Translations under genes and position numbers: made by a program
Assembly: GCF_032854445.1 (NCBI RefSeq)
Contig: NC_088295.1
Location: 18,649,385 to 18,713,384, forward strand
Source: Liolophura sinensis
Lineage: Eukaryota; Mollusca; Polyplacophora; Chitonida; Chitonidae
Length of the DNA: 64,000 nucleotides
Direction: 5' to 3'
The notes under the pieces: generated by a model
What the model was told of the DNA's origin: nothing
What the model saw: the letters and a program-made list of their open reading frames with translations, nothing else
Database searches by the model: none
Shown here: piece after piece, positions 20,588-34,300 of the stretch
Layout: every line of letters begins with the position of its first letter
Numbering within the stretch: position 1 is the stretch's first letter

Positions 20588-21470
20588 GTCCTCGCCTACT
20601 TAACAATTTACTAACAGTGAGAAAACCTCAAACTCATGGCATCCTCTAGCTCTCGTGATTATTAAACTTTACAGGATACGATATACTTACCTTGTTCAAC
20701 AAATGAGCTTAAGATCAAAGTGACATTATCTGCGATGCTTTTGTCCAACATGTGCTTGTTTTTGTCAGTGGCGAGGAAACCAGTTCTCACTCCTATGAAA
20801 ACCATCACACAACAGGCCAGCAGAACAGAGAGGAGCAAAGCGAACCAGACGAACCGATTAAATGGTCGGAACACTTGGAAGAAGTTATTGGCCTCTCTTG
20901 GTTTTGGGGTCAGAATTGCATAGGTATCCTGCTTGAAATAGGTCGTGAAATCCACGGCCTCCATCCGTTCGGCATCTATGGTGAATGAAGCCACACCTAG
21001 ATCCGCTTCCTCCGTGGAAGAACAACTCTGTTACGTCACATTTGGGAAACTTTGTCACTAACTTGCTAAATTGTCACTGTGCAAGTGAAAAAACTCTTGA
21101 GTAGGGCGTTAAACAACAGTCATATTAACAAATAAATACAAACAATCTTACAAAAAACGTGCTAAAAACTGTTCTTTATCCAAACATTAGGCATCGGTGT
21201 GAACATGCATGTCTTTCTTACCCTTCTCGAAACCATACCCGCCAATCCGCGCCACGAGCCGTTAGGCAATCTCGCCCCATATTTCCCATCTGGAGATTCA
21301 AGTAGTTCGAATCTGTAAACCGACAAGCATCTAGAGTGAAGTATATCAAGGAAAACGTGACTAAAGTGTAATAAATGAATTGGTAAATGACTGTAGTTTA
21401 ACGCCACATCGACAGCATGCCAGCCATATCGTGGCGAACAAAAATGTAATAGCTGCATGACAAAAGATGT

Positions 21471-21527
21471 CTTGCAGTGGGTATTACTTATATAATTAAG
21501 TAATACATAAGTAATACCCGCTGCAAG
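21471..21527. repeat. Hairpin with 20-bp arms
   Basis: CTTGCAGTGGGTATTACTTA (21471-21490) is repeated inverted at 21508-21527 with a single mismatch and a 17-base AT-rich loop. It lies in an intron of receptor A and may be a very short palindromic transposon. Confidence 0.85.
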
Positions 21528-24500
21528 AGGAGCGTAGACATTAGAGTATAAATGTTTTTACATATCGTGATAAACTGTATCCAAAATGATGCTAAATACT
21601 TCCTACTATTAGAACAAATATTGCACTGGTTTTACCCATCATTGTTTGACGTCAAGTACAACAGTCATTAACGTAAGAGTGTAAAAAGACGCCTTTAAGA
21701 GGCTAACATTTTCGGAACTGAAAATCGGATGCTCATGATCGTAATTTGTCCTTGCTATTGTCAACACCAGTTAGCAAATTCTTCAATAACTGCATGTGGA
21801 CTACACCACGAACATTTGGGGATTCAATTTCACGTGAGTATGTCATGTTGAAATGATTAGGGCTTATTTCTTTCAGCACTTTTTAGGTTTTTTTCCCTCA
21901 GAAACCCCGCCAGCATATAGTATAATAATTTGGATTATGCGTGGTATTGAGCCTCAGATAAATAAAATAACTTGATAAATACAAGTTCCATCGCCATTTA
22001 GTACTAACTATACTAATACCAACAGGCATATCTTTGCCTCTTTTTCATTTGAGGGCACAGTAAGTAAGAGACATGGTAATTATTACGTGGAGATATTCAG
22101 TTTGTGACATTAAAGAAAGCTCATGCTCTTGTTATAATTAGGTCAAATTATAATTAAAGAAATTACCACTGGAAATACAGTAACTATGACACACTTGAAA
22201 TTGTGGATAGAGGCGTGCAGAATGTTGATCATTATTCCTTGATAGTGTCTATCATCAGCCTGGTCTTTACTGACAAAGGGTGGGCTATCCTGGGAACACA
22301 TTGGGAGGATTGAGGAAATCCGATTAAACAACAGTAGAACGATTGATTGAAAACGGTTTAACGGATTATTCACTATTAGCCAGGTGAATGATTAACAGAA
22401 CAATCTATCAATATTACTATTACTAAATATGAAAGTATTATAAAATTAACGTGAGAAAAACGACTTTATATTTCAAAGCGAAAGTAGTATAACCATCGTT
22501 AAAATTTCAGCTTATCTTCCTTCTTTTGTACTGCCGGAAAAAAGATGTTTTAGATGGTGTTCTCATGGAGTACTAGAGGAGATCTATATACAAAACAATG
22601 TGTTAAATGGAAAATGAACCTATTTGCATACCTTATCTACGGCAACTTTTAAAGTGACCTCTCCAAAATCGGAGATTTTTTTTTGAGATCTGATTGTGAG
22701 ACTTGGCTGCGTAGAATTAACAATTAATCCTTTGTTTCTTGTCCACTCTCCTATACAACTGATTCGAGCAGGACCTTCATTGGTGTCAAATAGTTCATAC
22801 CCAGTCGGCTCAGGCAGGTAACCACAGTGGTTAGTATTCCCAATCCCACAGATCTGATGAATGTAACAAAGCAATGGGATGCATTCGTCCTATATTGGTT
22901 GTTACAAAGGTAACACAGTTGTTAACATCTCTAGCCAAGATCTGTCACATTGGGAACGAATATATTCGTCTTATATCAGTATTATTTAGTTGTTACCATT
23001 GTAACACAGACATAATGAAATTATGTTCGCTACCATTTATTGTGGATACTCTAAAAAACCCAAAGGATACCGTAAGGTACACATGTGTTTGTGTAGTTCG
23101 CAATATAAACAAGATGTATATCACAGGTACACAATTTGGTACACGTTAAAGTGGAGGTAACAAAAAGTGATGTTTGCAAGATTCAAATTAACGTTCCTTT
23201 ACAAATTTGGATGATTCATTTCCTGATATCTGACGAGTGTGCGTAAAATTGCAAATTAGTGTCAACAGTGTTCTTGAATATTTGACTATTCTTCACCAGA
23301 GGAAGAAAACTGGCCATTCCAAGAATCGACCCGTTCCCATCTGATCTCGCACCAAGGGTATTCTTTACTTCATCGGAGACCTCTTGAAAGATATGAGTTT
23401 GATCACAATTTTACCATTTTGCAGTGCTTAGCCAGTTCATTCTTCCTTACAGTATGTTTTTTCTGGTGATGTAAGTAAAGGCCTGCATCGGTCAAGTCTT
23501 CCATGCTGTCAAACGTCTCAAACAACATCCCGAAGGCTTTTGTTAATAGTTTCTGTAAAAACTGAAACGTACAGAATTGCGTCACCATGAGGAGCTAATG
23601 GCAGTTGTGGGAATCGTAGCTCAGCGTAGTGCCTTGTTTTCAGAAGTAAACATTCTCTGTTTATGCCCCAAGGGCATAATGTTTCTATACGCAAACAGTT
23701 CGTTATTGCACTTTCCTAAGGCAAAACATATAGTGCATTTTAGGCCAAATTAAACGTGATAGATATCAGATGTAGCATAATTTATATTATATATTTTTAG
23801 ATATTGGAACTCATATTTCGCAGAATAAAATGATGTAAATTGTTAACAGTAGTTAAGCCTTACTGTCAGCTGTACGTCAGTATTCATTTGGTGAAGACAA
23901 GAAGTAGATAACGTCGGCCTGGGCCGGATCTCTAGGCGCAGAATGTTACTGTATTTGTGAGCTTGTTTGGGGAGATCGTTGGATACACGGTGGGTAACGA
24001 CCAGTGTTCTCAGTCTGGCAGTCAGGTGGCTATCTTCTGCCTTTACAAGAAAGCAGAATACATATTTATTTTAACACCCAAGACCCAGCTGGACGATATA
24101 TCGCTTAGCAAAATAAGCCATAAGTGATACATTCCGTCATCTGTTTGCAATAACGGTTCCTCAGGATACCCATTAGGTTTCGACAAAACAGCTCGAATTC
24201 CCACAGAGGTCAGGTAGAGCAGAAAAGATTGGATAAGAACAGGATCTGTAAAGGGAATGTGTACGTTCTTCATGTTTTGAAGGGATTATACATGAATGGC
24301 AAATGACGATAGAAAAATGGCTAATATGGAGGACGTCTTATGATACACGATACACTGCTTTAAAACAATAAATTCACAAAATCGAGATATTTGGTCAATG
24401 AGTCTATATCACTAGCTCACCGTTTTGTAAGTTAATCTCTGAAGCCTTGACAAACCATTGGTGGTTATATCAATATTTAAAGCATTTACCATACAAACAA

Positions 24501-25398
24501 TACCAGTCTGCACATATCAAATCGACACAAAGGCAAACTGTAACTTTCAGAATATCTTTTGATCATTTTTCACATTAATCCCAATGAAATATGTATCTGA
24601 TCAGACATGCAATCGTACTCAGATAGTTTGTATCTAAATATATTACGGAATACAGTTTGGAAGTCCAGTGTTATCTGTGTTAGATCTGTTGCAAAGACGA
24701 TATCAACCAGAACTGCCGCCATGCTGTTAAATTGTGGGGCCATGTGAAGCATGAACTTCTCAGAGCCCCTAGATGGGCAAAGGTCAAGGTCGACAGAGAG
24801 GTGAAGTATTTGAAAGCTCTCTGTCATGGCGGACACGGCTCTCCTCTGAGGACACATTAGTACCGTAACGACAACTTCGATGCCGTCATTTATCATCCCA
24901 TGTGCTGGAAAAAGATGACTATAGCCATAAGAATACTAGAGAGCATTATTTTATTGATGTGAAGTACAAAGTTGAACAGAGTTACATTTTTGCTCTTCTA
25001 AAATGAATACCTCGGTAATAACTACAGCTCCTAGTTTGACATCTTTGAGACACTTCAATAATTGTTTTGCCACGTATGGAATGGATAATGATTGTCTTAG
25101 ATCACACCGACAATATTTTCGAACCATTACCGTGAAAATGTCACCCTTCTTTGTTTCAGAGTGTTATATATGCCTTTTCAAACATATTATGTAATTTTGT
25201 TCATGACGGCAGTTAACATATCACCTAATTTGTACTGGCTGCGTGATGTAGGCTTGTGGAGTTTAACGTTATCCACGTGATTCTGCTGTGAGAGTCACGC
25301 GAGGCCAAGGGATAACACATGTGACAGACCTTGTCCACGGCTCGTGACAGAGACTTCCGGTCTAGATTAACGTCCACCTATTACACCTGAAAACAGGT

Positions 25399-25605
25399 CC
25401 CGGGATCACGAAGCAATCTTAGACTTAAGTCAAAATTTCAAATCACTTTAAAATTGCTAATTCTAACCTAACAAGGTCAAAATACTGTTTACAGCGTAAA
25501 TTCTGGGTAAGTTGCTGTAAAACAATTTCAGTTAAATAACGGAAACATACCAAGTTTAATGATTGAAATTTTGATTTAATTCTAAGATCGCTTTGTGATC
25601 CCGGG
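25399..25605. mobile_element. MITE, family 2 (long terminal inverted repeats)
   Basis: About 207 bp with inverted arms of about 46 bp. The left arm begins CCCGGGATCACGAAGCAATC and the right arm ends GATCGCTTTGTGATCCCGGG; both also share the TCAAAATTTCAA(A)TCA block. No clear target duplication and no coding capacity. It sits 20 bases upstream of the receptor A exon-2 acceptor. Confidence 0.8.
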
Positions 25606-25639
25606 GCCAGATATTTAGAATTGAATAATAATCGATAGG

Positions 25640-28440
25640 CATGCAATATGTCATTTCATAAACCTGAAACATATACCTGCATTTAGTTGAACTGCATTTC
25701 CGTGAAGCACACTGGTTCATAAATGAACAGTTACAAATATACCGCTGCTGGGAAAGGTGTATGGTTGATAGATTGAGACAGGAAGCTACAAAATGTTCAG
25801 AGAAAAGTGGAACGCTTTCCTAAAATGAAAGAGTGAGTAAGTGAATGCTCGGGGTTTAACGTCGTAAAATGAAAGAATAGCAATTCAAATAATAATAATA
25901 ATACAAAATAAAAATGTCTAGAAGAAAAATATTCAACAGGAAATAAAAGATGTTTATGATGAACTGCATAAATTAGAAAATATATGTAGCAAGAGAAAGT
26001 AAGCTTCTTAAATAAGGAGGCCAATATTACCAAGGGAGTTGCTCCGAAACTCTAGAAAGCCCTTATTATCTGTAAATTTTTGTCTTTCCCTGAACCAACC
26101 CTTGTAACTTTTACATGGCCTGCTTTCCCCCGTGCTTTAAACCATAATGGCATGTTTTACGGCTATAACAGCGATGAAATCAATAAAAAAATAAAATAAA
26201 ATAAATAATTAAATAAATAAATAAATGAATCTTTGACAGATTTTAGCTGAGCTGATAACTTTGCTTCACATGTGATCTGTGAATTGATCAAGTCCTTCAC
26301 ATCGCCCGGCCGATGTCTGTGTATCGTGATGCTGTTTTTTTGATACCAGCCAAAGCTTGTGATGTATTAAATAAGTTAGTCTGCCATCATTGTCAGTCGT
26401 TTTGTTGCAAGACAGATAAATACTAGTATCCCTAATTCATCTGTAGAGAATCAGTTTTATGCGTTCGGGAATATTTTACTGGTGTTTTACACCGTACTCA
26501 AGAATATTTCACTTATACGACGGCGGCCAGAATTATGGTTGGACGACCGACCACTACCCAACGGTTGCTAGCCTCGATAATATGATCAGTGATGCTACCG
26601 GACAACCCCTGGCCACGAGATGTGAAGTACAAGATCAATAGTATCTAAACCTTCTCTGTATTCAAGTTAATGCACCGTTCTTTACAGGCAGTCAGTTTGT
26701 TCTCTCTTAAATTTCTCAGCACTCACTGTTTTCTGGCGGATTGGTTTCGAATGAACCTCGGCCAAGGTAAACACGTATTATCCGAATTAGCCTTTAATAT
26801 TGTTATGGATTCCGGTAAACAAACTTTATTGTTTAATACAGTTAATAGCTGTTCCGTGATGGAGGTTTACTTTCTATTTTCATCGAGGAAATTCAATACT
26901 AATCGTATTACTTTTTTTACTCCACTGACAGTGATCAGATTGTAGTACTGATTTCCTTGTTATGGAAATGATTAACTCCGAGCTACCCTTGTTAGAGTTG
27001 CTTGGAGTGTTTTGTAAGCCCTCCCGGAAAAGCATACCGTGTCAGCCTCCGCAGGGATCTTCCGCTTATTAACTGTTAAATTGTTAACTGTTAAAATGTA
27101 ACTGTTAAAATGTAACTGTTAAAAGCCATCAAGAAGTAAAATTGTCGTCAGAACGAGAAAATGCAGATCCGTCAACCCTTACTAGTCACGAGCGGGTAAA
27201 AGAGTGCATGAATGATAACTGTTTAACAGCAAACTAACAGTGTTCCAGTGTACAGTGTCAAAGCTTTAAAACAGGAAGTGCTTTAAACAATTTACCGTCG
27301 AAATACTTAAGCTTTCAGCAGAGTATAAACCAGGTAGGTTACCTTTAGTACAATAAATTTTCTAGTGTAAACATTTTTAGTGGAAGTTTAGGACATTCTA
27401 AATTCTTGATTCCGTGCACTTCCATTTAGCACTATCTTTGATCTTTACATGATCGCCTTTTTCACTTGGCAGAGGGAATATCAAAACTATATGGTCTATA
27501 TGCAGCATGAAAGAGAAAGTAATCAGTGTAAACAATATTAGAATTCCTGTACATTTGACAGTTCTATAACCAGTGCTCAGTCTAGCGAATTAAATAAAAG
27601 ACGAAATAATCAAAATGTGGGGCGTTCCACAGGAATCAACAACGACAAAGGATCTGTACCGAAAATACGCGTTAAAAATTCAAGAAATTGTAATAAGGGC
27701 TCAATTGAAAATAGGCACTTGTGATTTTTTTACCAGTAATTACTTGAAATCGTGGCGTAAAAAAGTATTTGTGTTGCATATACTCAACAAAAATCTAGTA
27801 CTAAATGTTGAATGCTCAGTCTGAAAGAGACAATTGTTGCTGGTTACAGAACCTCAAAGATAGAAAAAAATGTGCTTTTTAATTAGGTGCTAAGAAAATG
27901 TCTTTACGGTATCTTTCTTTAACTTTTTTTTGAAATATTATGTTGGGTTTTCAGGCCTTTGGCTTACGCAGCAACATATTTTTCAGAGATGTTAGGTATT
28001 AGATGAGAAACCTTCGCGTTAAAGGACGACAACTACATGTGTGTTTGTAACATCCGAATCTAAAAAAATGGAAGTCCATGCGGAAAGAAAAGCGAGACAC
28101 ATTTCATAAAAAACCAAAATAGAAACTATAACCAAGAATATATCTAAAAAGTGTAACTCCTGGTTTATACTGACTTCAGTAATTAGCTTAACCACTACTT
28201 GAAATTTACCAATTGAATGGTCGTGTGATGTTGCGGTCGTGGTCATCAGTACAACTTTAAGCAATAACAGGACTTTGGGACAGGACACCATATTTATTCC
28301 AGGCACACACGCCTCTCAATTCACACCCTACAAAGGCTTTCATGCTGCAGTAACTCAGAAGAACAGTTCGAAACAAAATAATGTCAGCGTACTACCCTTA
28401 TTTATGATGCTAGTCATATACCACCAAATATCCAACACGG
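25640..28440. other. Intergenic or first intron of receptor A, no gene recognised
   Basis: AT-rich. Holds a partial minus-strand SINE at 26477-26547, a short tandem run of AACTGTTAAAATGT at 27067-27125 and an AAATAAAT tract at 26185-26226. The missing signal-peptide exon of receptor A may lie here. No exon was recognised. Confidence 0.5.
26477..26547 (-). mobile_element. SINE fragment (tail part)
   Basis: Contains the tail blocks GGTGTTTTACACCGTACTCAAG and AATATTTCACTTATACGACG; the head is missing. Confidence 0.8.
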
Positions 28441-28445
28441 CAGAG

Positions 28446-28677
28446 GGCCTCCGTGGCTCAGTTGGTTAGTGCGCCAATGCGGTCGCTGTGAGTTCAAGTC
28501 CAGCTCATGATGGCTTCCTCTCCGGCCATACGTGAGAAGGTCGGCCATTAACGGGCGGATGGTCGTGGATTTCCCTGAGCTCTGCCCGGTTTCAACTCAC
28601 CATAATAGTGGTCGCCGTCGAATAAGTGATATATTCTTGGTACGGCGTAAAACACCAATCAAATAAATAAAATAAAT
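28446..28677 (+). mobile_element. tRNA-derived SINE copy with internal deletion
   Basis: Head GGCCTCCGTGGCTCAGTTGG and B box GAGTTCAAGTCC are present, but the usual segment between GGTTAG and CAATGCGGTC is shortened. Tail TACGGCGTAAAACACCAATC and AAATAAATAAAATAAAT. Confidence 0.93.
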
Positions 28678-28680
28678 CCA

Positions 28681-28880
28681 ACACGGCGCAATGACCCAGA
28701 AGCCTCCCACCAAAGCTGTCCATGTGAGTTCAAGTCCAGCTTATGCTGGCTTTCTTTCCTACCGTACATAGTAAGGTCTGCAGCAGCCTGCGGGTGATCG
28801 TGGGTTTCCCCCGGGCTCTGCCCGGCTTGTTCCCACCATAATGCTGGCCGCTGTCGTACAAGTGGATTATTCTTGCGTAC
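28681..28880 (+). mobile_element. Second SINE copy directly behind the first
   Basis: Starts within the head (ACACGGCGCAATGACCCAG), has GAGTTCAAGTCC and GGGCTCTGCCCGGCTTG, and loses identity near GTACATGTATA, so its tail is missing. It lies three bases after the tail of the previous copy: the target was probably the A-rich tail of the first SINE. Confidence 0.85.
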
Positions 28881-28899
28881 ATGTATATAAGTACTGGCA

Positions 28900-31350
28900 A
28901 CATGGACGAAAGAAAAAGGGTACCACAACTGCTATTTTATCTCGCCTGATCGAGGAATTTATCCGGGAGTTTGCATGGACGCCAAGACAAGCTTGTTCTA
29001 GACACCTTCTACACTCGTTCGTTCACTCAATATATTAACACCAATCAATTCTGTTTGATTCATATGGACGGTGTCAGACCTGTGTTTATATTACACACCG
29101 AACTGGTTTTCTCGTGTAAATACATGTCACGAAAGTCAACTTGCATTTATCCCTGGACTCTGTTCCGTTATCAACCAAAACTTAATCTCCTGACTGAAAA
29201 TGTCTTATGAGGAAGGTTGACATTGCCTTTGATCTATGTGTTTTCTCTAGAGACCATTAATAGAAAACGCTCAGTGTGGTTGACATAAATTAGCTCAGTT
29301 TGACTTTCACTTCAAGCAGAACACAGCTCCATTTAGGAATGGTCAAAGCGACATAAAGTTGATTGCATTCCCGTGCATTTGCACAGTCCTGAACAGCAAA
29401 GTAACCACCCCGCTCAAAGGAATCAAAGGCCAGGTATTGGTCTACTCTCGTATCATATTTTGGAAATGATGATATGCTCAGGAACGAAATAGTGGAAATC
29501 ATAATATTAAATAAAAATCATGGTGCAGAGCAGTATTTGTATTTAAGATCTGCGGTAACCTTTTTTGGTAAATAATATGTCACATTCCGTGAACTTGCTC
29601 TGTCGTCCACATACACGGACTAGGGTTGGTGTTTGAGGCTCCACAGATAAGCAAGGCGAGTGGTACCCAAGTATTAGCACCCTACAAATCAGATATATTA
29701 GTATGTACTCTACCTGGGTGTCAGGCATGGCGTTCCATAAGGCGTAAAGCGCTATCAAAATGTCGCTAAAGAGGCCGGTCTGTTAGAGGGACACGCCATC
29801 GTAATACGATCGAAACGATGTTGTTATGAACTTTCAACCCTCAGTAAATATCAATGTAGAAACATATGGCCTTTCATCTCCATTCCTTTTATTTTAAGCA
29901 TCTCTCTACAGACTGAAGTTTTGTTGTGGGGTAACTCTCATTCGAGCAAATGCAAGAGATACTGTGAGACACAGTCATAAATGTTTCAGACGCTCAGTAA
30001 GGAACATTTGCTGTTGTTCACACTCACATTAAAACTATCCTAGCATCAATTGTGGACAACATGTTTTTAGACTAAATACTATCCATGGCAATAACACAAT
30101 ACACAAAAATCACATTTCTAGTCGAAAATCCAGTTTTCTAGTTATTTGGGCAAAGTCGTTAACTCTTTAAAATACTGCCTGAGTTGTCAATTGTCATAAT
30201 AACCGTCTTGCCTCTGGCAATTGGCCATTCCAGAAAATGAAATGCTAGAACGCAGGTATACGAAACATGTAAAGGTATAAGGTGCTGTATTTATAAGACT
30301 TGTATGAGACAAGATGACTGGAGTGTACTACACAGTGTACATCAATAAAAGGCTGTAGAAGGCTAGAGTACAATGCCTAGGATCAGCGTCCCGTCGCTAT
30401 AATGTAAAAAAGTTCTACCATCAAATTAATATTTGTCCATTTTCATAACCGAATCATAAAACTAAATCAGATGATCATTTCTTTCCTTTTCTTATTTCGT
30501 TATACTATACAGATTCGTTTTAGTTTGTAGTGAAGTTTGGTCATGAAACTGAAAGTCATAAGAAGGCGGATAATGTAATGAAAATACTCATAATTTGCCC
30601 ACTTGTCAGTCATTTTGCCCACGGAAATACTAGGGAATATCTTAATAATGATGAAGTGTCAAATATTATGATATTAGTTGTCCCACTTAACATATCGGCT
30701 ATGTCATTTTATATAGGCAACGTTGGATTACTGGTATGTGCCAAACAAACTCTTACATTTTTCCAAAACTAGCCGCCTTCTCCATATGTAAAAAGCATCA
30801 CAAAAATGCTATATATATCCATTTAAAAGAAACTTTATTTAGAATACATTTAGTGTATAATGCGCAAGAAAGTAGTGTTCACAAACGTAGTCCTGATATT
30901 AGAAGCTGTATGTATATGTAAGTATATAATACTAACATCAACAGAATATAAAATAATGGAAAGAGGTTACGTAACCTGAAAAAGTACCCTCTAAATGTTT
31001 CAATAGTCTTCAAGTTTAGGTTCAAATCAAGTCAAAGTCAATTTAATTATAAAGTTGTCAGGTTCAAATCGGTTCATCCGCTGAACGCGTTGTCAGCATG
31101 TATACTATTGCAAATGTTGCAAAACAAAACTGCACACTCTTATGGGTATTGTACAGCCCAAACATTGTAATGACTTTCGCAACTATCTGCTCTCGTTTTC
31201 GTTAACGTAATTAACAGGTCTCTCAGAATCTATGTATGTTTCTATCTATCTAACAATAATTTTCATGTTAACTAATAAAACCGAAAAGTTAATCTGTAAG
31301 TACCAGATATGGCCAGTTTCTATTTCGTACCAGTTTTGACAGTCGATTTT
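28900..31350. other. Intergenic, no gene recognised
   Basis: Sequence between the receptor A locus and the 3' end of receptor B. Short open frames on both strands show no recognisable family or splice context. Confidence 0.6.
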
Positions 31351-31354
31351 CCCA

Positions 31355-34300
31355 TTAGTGAGTAAAACATCGTGGACAGCAGCGCGTTGTCAGATCTAAG
31401 GTGAAGATACACAAAGCCGCTAATGTAACAACACCGAAGACGATAAATATGCCACCAAGTGAGCCCAGTGTTAGTTGACGGACCTTGCCAGACGAGTTAG
31501 TAGTACAGTCTAAAGGAGGGCTGTTCCATTTCCGTTCTAGTCTTTGAATCATCCCAGACTCCACCATTTTCTGTATCCTTCAACAAACATGTAGATGGCA
31601 TATTTAATAACTATTCATCAAGAAGCAGCTTAAAAAAATATATGGATATAGATATGAATTTTACGTCAAACATAAAATACACTTCATGCCAATGAATTAG
31701 CAGGAACATGAACGTATGAACAGCTACATGTATACATAAGCTGTCACAAAGACGACTGAGGTTTCTAGATTTCACTTGAAACATTCAAAGGGAACTGTAA
31801 TTATAAGACATAGTCGAATCACAGATGTTTAAAACATTAAAATGTATGGGTGTATATAAAATGTGAATCGAAGTTATGGAGGTATTTAAAGTGCAATGTC
31901 AATTAAGCACGGCAACCTTCAGACAATATTGTATTTTCCCCAGGTACCTGACAAACTTCCTGAGTTCAAGCCCCAGCTGACCCAGTTGGATTCGAGCACA
32001 CGACCTCATTAGTCAAGAACCGATCATTAGACGTCAGCATACAAGCAGTCAACCACAATAGACGTTCAAATTCAATAAAACAATTTTCAAGCCAGTGATA
32101 AACACAGTTTTCAATGACAAAAAGGAAGCAAGGAATGCTTCAGGCGAATGATTTACGGTATCCACATCGTGTACCGCGCTAGTTCATAGGTTGAAAATAC
32201 GTCTCAGTTGCGCGTTCATATATCAAGCGTGGCCATCTTTTTCACATTGATGAATGTACCAACCTGTCCCGGGTTAAGTGGAATTGTACACAATTATGAA
32301 GCCAGAAAATCTGCAGACCCTGTCAGTATTTACAATGTACTATACTGTAGTCATCCTAAGATTATAGAAAGTTAAAAACGTTTGACGGATTGCCCTGCCC
32401 TATTACTTTATGTGACGTGGATTTAAATCGTGACAAGACAAAGTATTTAACATATAGTACAAGGCGAGATATGTATACACCATGTTGGACCCCTCGATAA
32501 ATTGCTTTTCAAGTAAGGATAATTCACAAACTTGAAACTATGAAACTACGTTAAACTTCACAGCTAAATTATGAAACTATTCAGCCTTGTCCTTAAATTA
32601 ACTGTACTTTAACGTACTTTAAATCTATGGCTTGCTTATATGGAGAATTTTTGGGAACAAGGAATCCAGCTGAATATCCAACGATTTTTTCGTTGGCAAC
32701 CCGTGCTTCTCCACAACTCTGGGAGGCTATGTATTCCAATACATTTCTGTCAGACAGGATGGAGACTTTGCCATCTCGAACATCACTGATGACATGAGTG
32801 AAAGTTGTCACTGGCTGGATTCGTGAGGCTACAGTCTTGTGTAGAGGTTTCCTTGATTGCTGAAAGCCAAAAAAAACATCAAAAAAAAAAATAAGTACAA
32901 CTGAACGAAAGACGAAAGCGAGGCACAACTAAGTCGAAACCTGGTCGATGACCTGGTGTGACTATGCTTTACGACCTTATCAAAACCTGCATAATGCATT
33001 TATACTGCTTGGCCTGGTCGTTAGGGGGACTCCGTGGCTCAGTTGGTTAGCGCGCTAGCACAGCGTAATGACCCAGGAGTCTCTCACCAATGCGGTCGCT
33101 CATGCTGGCTTCCTCTCCGGCCCTCCGTGGGAAGGTCTGCCAGCAACCTGCGGATGGTCGTGGGTTTCCCCCGCGCTCTGCCCGTTTTCCACCCACCATA
33201 ATGCTGACCGCCGTCGTATAAGTGAAATATTCTTGAGTACGGCGTAAAACACAAATCAAATAATAAATAAAGAAATCAAAACTGGTTTAGGACTTAATAC
33301 CAGATTTAACTTTAAGCCAAGTCTTCAATTTTGCACTTAGCCTAGAAAAAATAGTGTAACATTATATTAAATATGGACTAAAACTGCTGCTGTTATACTT
33401 TATCTATGGAGAACTGCGTTGGCTGAAGAGTTTGGCTAAAAACTTAAAATATGACTTAATGCCAGTATTAGCTAATACACTTTCGAACAACTAGGTCATA
33501 CAGGACAAAAACCTCTATACACATTTTGTCCGAATCAGGATTAAATCGCACGACTACATTGTTATAGGGCCTGCAAGGCCTAAAGAACAACTGTATCCAC
33601 CCAGTGACCTAAACTCTTTAGTAGAAACGCCCCAGTGACCCGGTTGGAAGTTAACATTTGAAACAATATTTCAAATTTTTGATGTAGGTTCCATTCAGAA
33701 TACAGAACCCTCAGGTAGAAATCAAAAGGAGCAGTGCAAAGGGGCAGTGTGGTAATATCTATCTGTTACCAGTCTCTCACTAGGGGTGTGGAATATGCTG
33801 GGTAATTTTAAACCAGTATTCCTCAGCATTTATTTCCTTTGGTCATGTGTCCTGGTAGCGTTTCTTACGGGTTCCACTATATTGATTTTAGCCCCCGGAA
33901 CAGATTTTTTTGTGAATATTTTCTTGGGTGTCTTCCAGTCGTAATCATATGATACCTACCGTAATGAAGCTATAGGCACTTCCACCTGCTCGGACCACCA
34001 CTTTCATATCACTGCGGTCAACAAGATCCTGTAGAGAGTTTATGGGCCGGACAGGTGTGGACACAGTTAACACAGCTGCTAAGTGAGCCGTGTACGTGGT
34101 CATGGTGAGGATGGTGAAGACAAACCAGAAACTCAGGAAACAACCGGAGGACACCGAAGTCGGGTGTAAAGTCGGGCCTAAGGTAGATGACTAAATTCAT
34201 ATATGTAGCATGTTTAAAAAACAACCAGTAGTTAAAAAGAGCTTTTTATTCAACAGGAATTATGCACTCATCTGTCCCTATACTGATTTTGCCAGTAAGA

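Larger units (their letters stand above)
19121..25377 (-). pseudogene. Ionotropic glutamate receptor A, probably decaying
   Basis: Minus strand, exons in order: about 25377-25236, 24904-24647, 24245-about 24085, 24040-23864, 23561-23451, 22853-22632, 22289-22195, 21312-21222, 21009-20691, 20164-20034, 19689-19445, 19346-19121; the signal-peptide exon was not found. The order, phases and most sizes match receptors B and C. Visible domains: amino-terminal domain with CPQRRAVSAMTESFQI, S1 lobe (ESPDGKYGARLPNGSW; FTIDAER with the ligand-binding Arg), M1, pore loop ending SSFVEQG, M3 with MYTAHLAAVL, S2 with LAERKQLEYLASQSCG, and M4 in the last exon. Lesions: the acceptor before the M3 exon reads AA instead of AG (20166-20165), and 25 bases are missing after M3 compared with C, shifting the frame. 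The exon-2 acceptor is also one base out of register with B. The rest of the frame is open, so loss of function would be recent. Confidence 0.8.

Noticed and set aside
34018..34224. Open frame with a cysteine- and histidine-rich sequence (LVCLHHPHH)
   Set aside because: It is an off-frame reading of the M3 exon of receptor B; the same shadow appears at 19936-20130 over receptor A.
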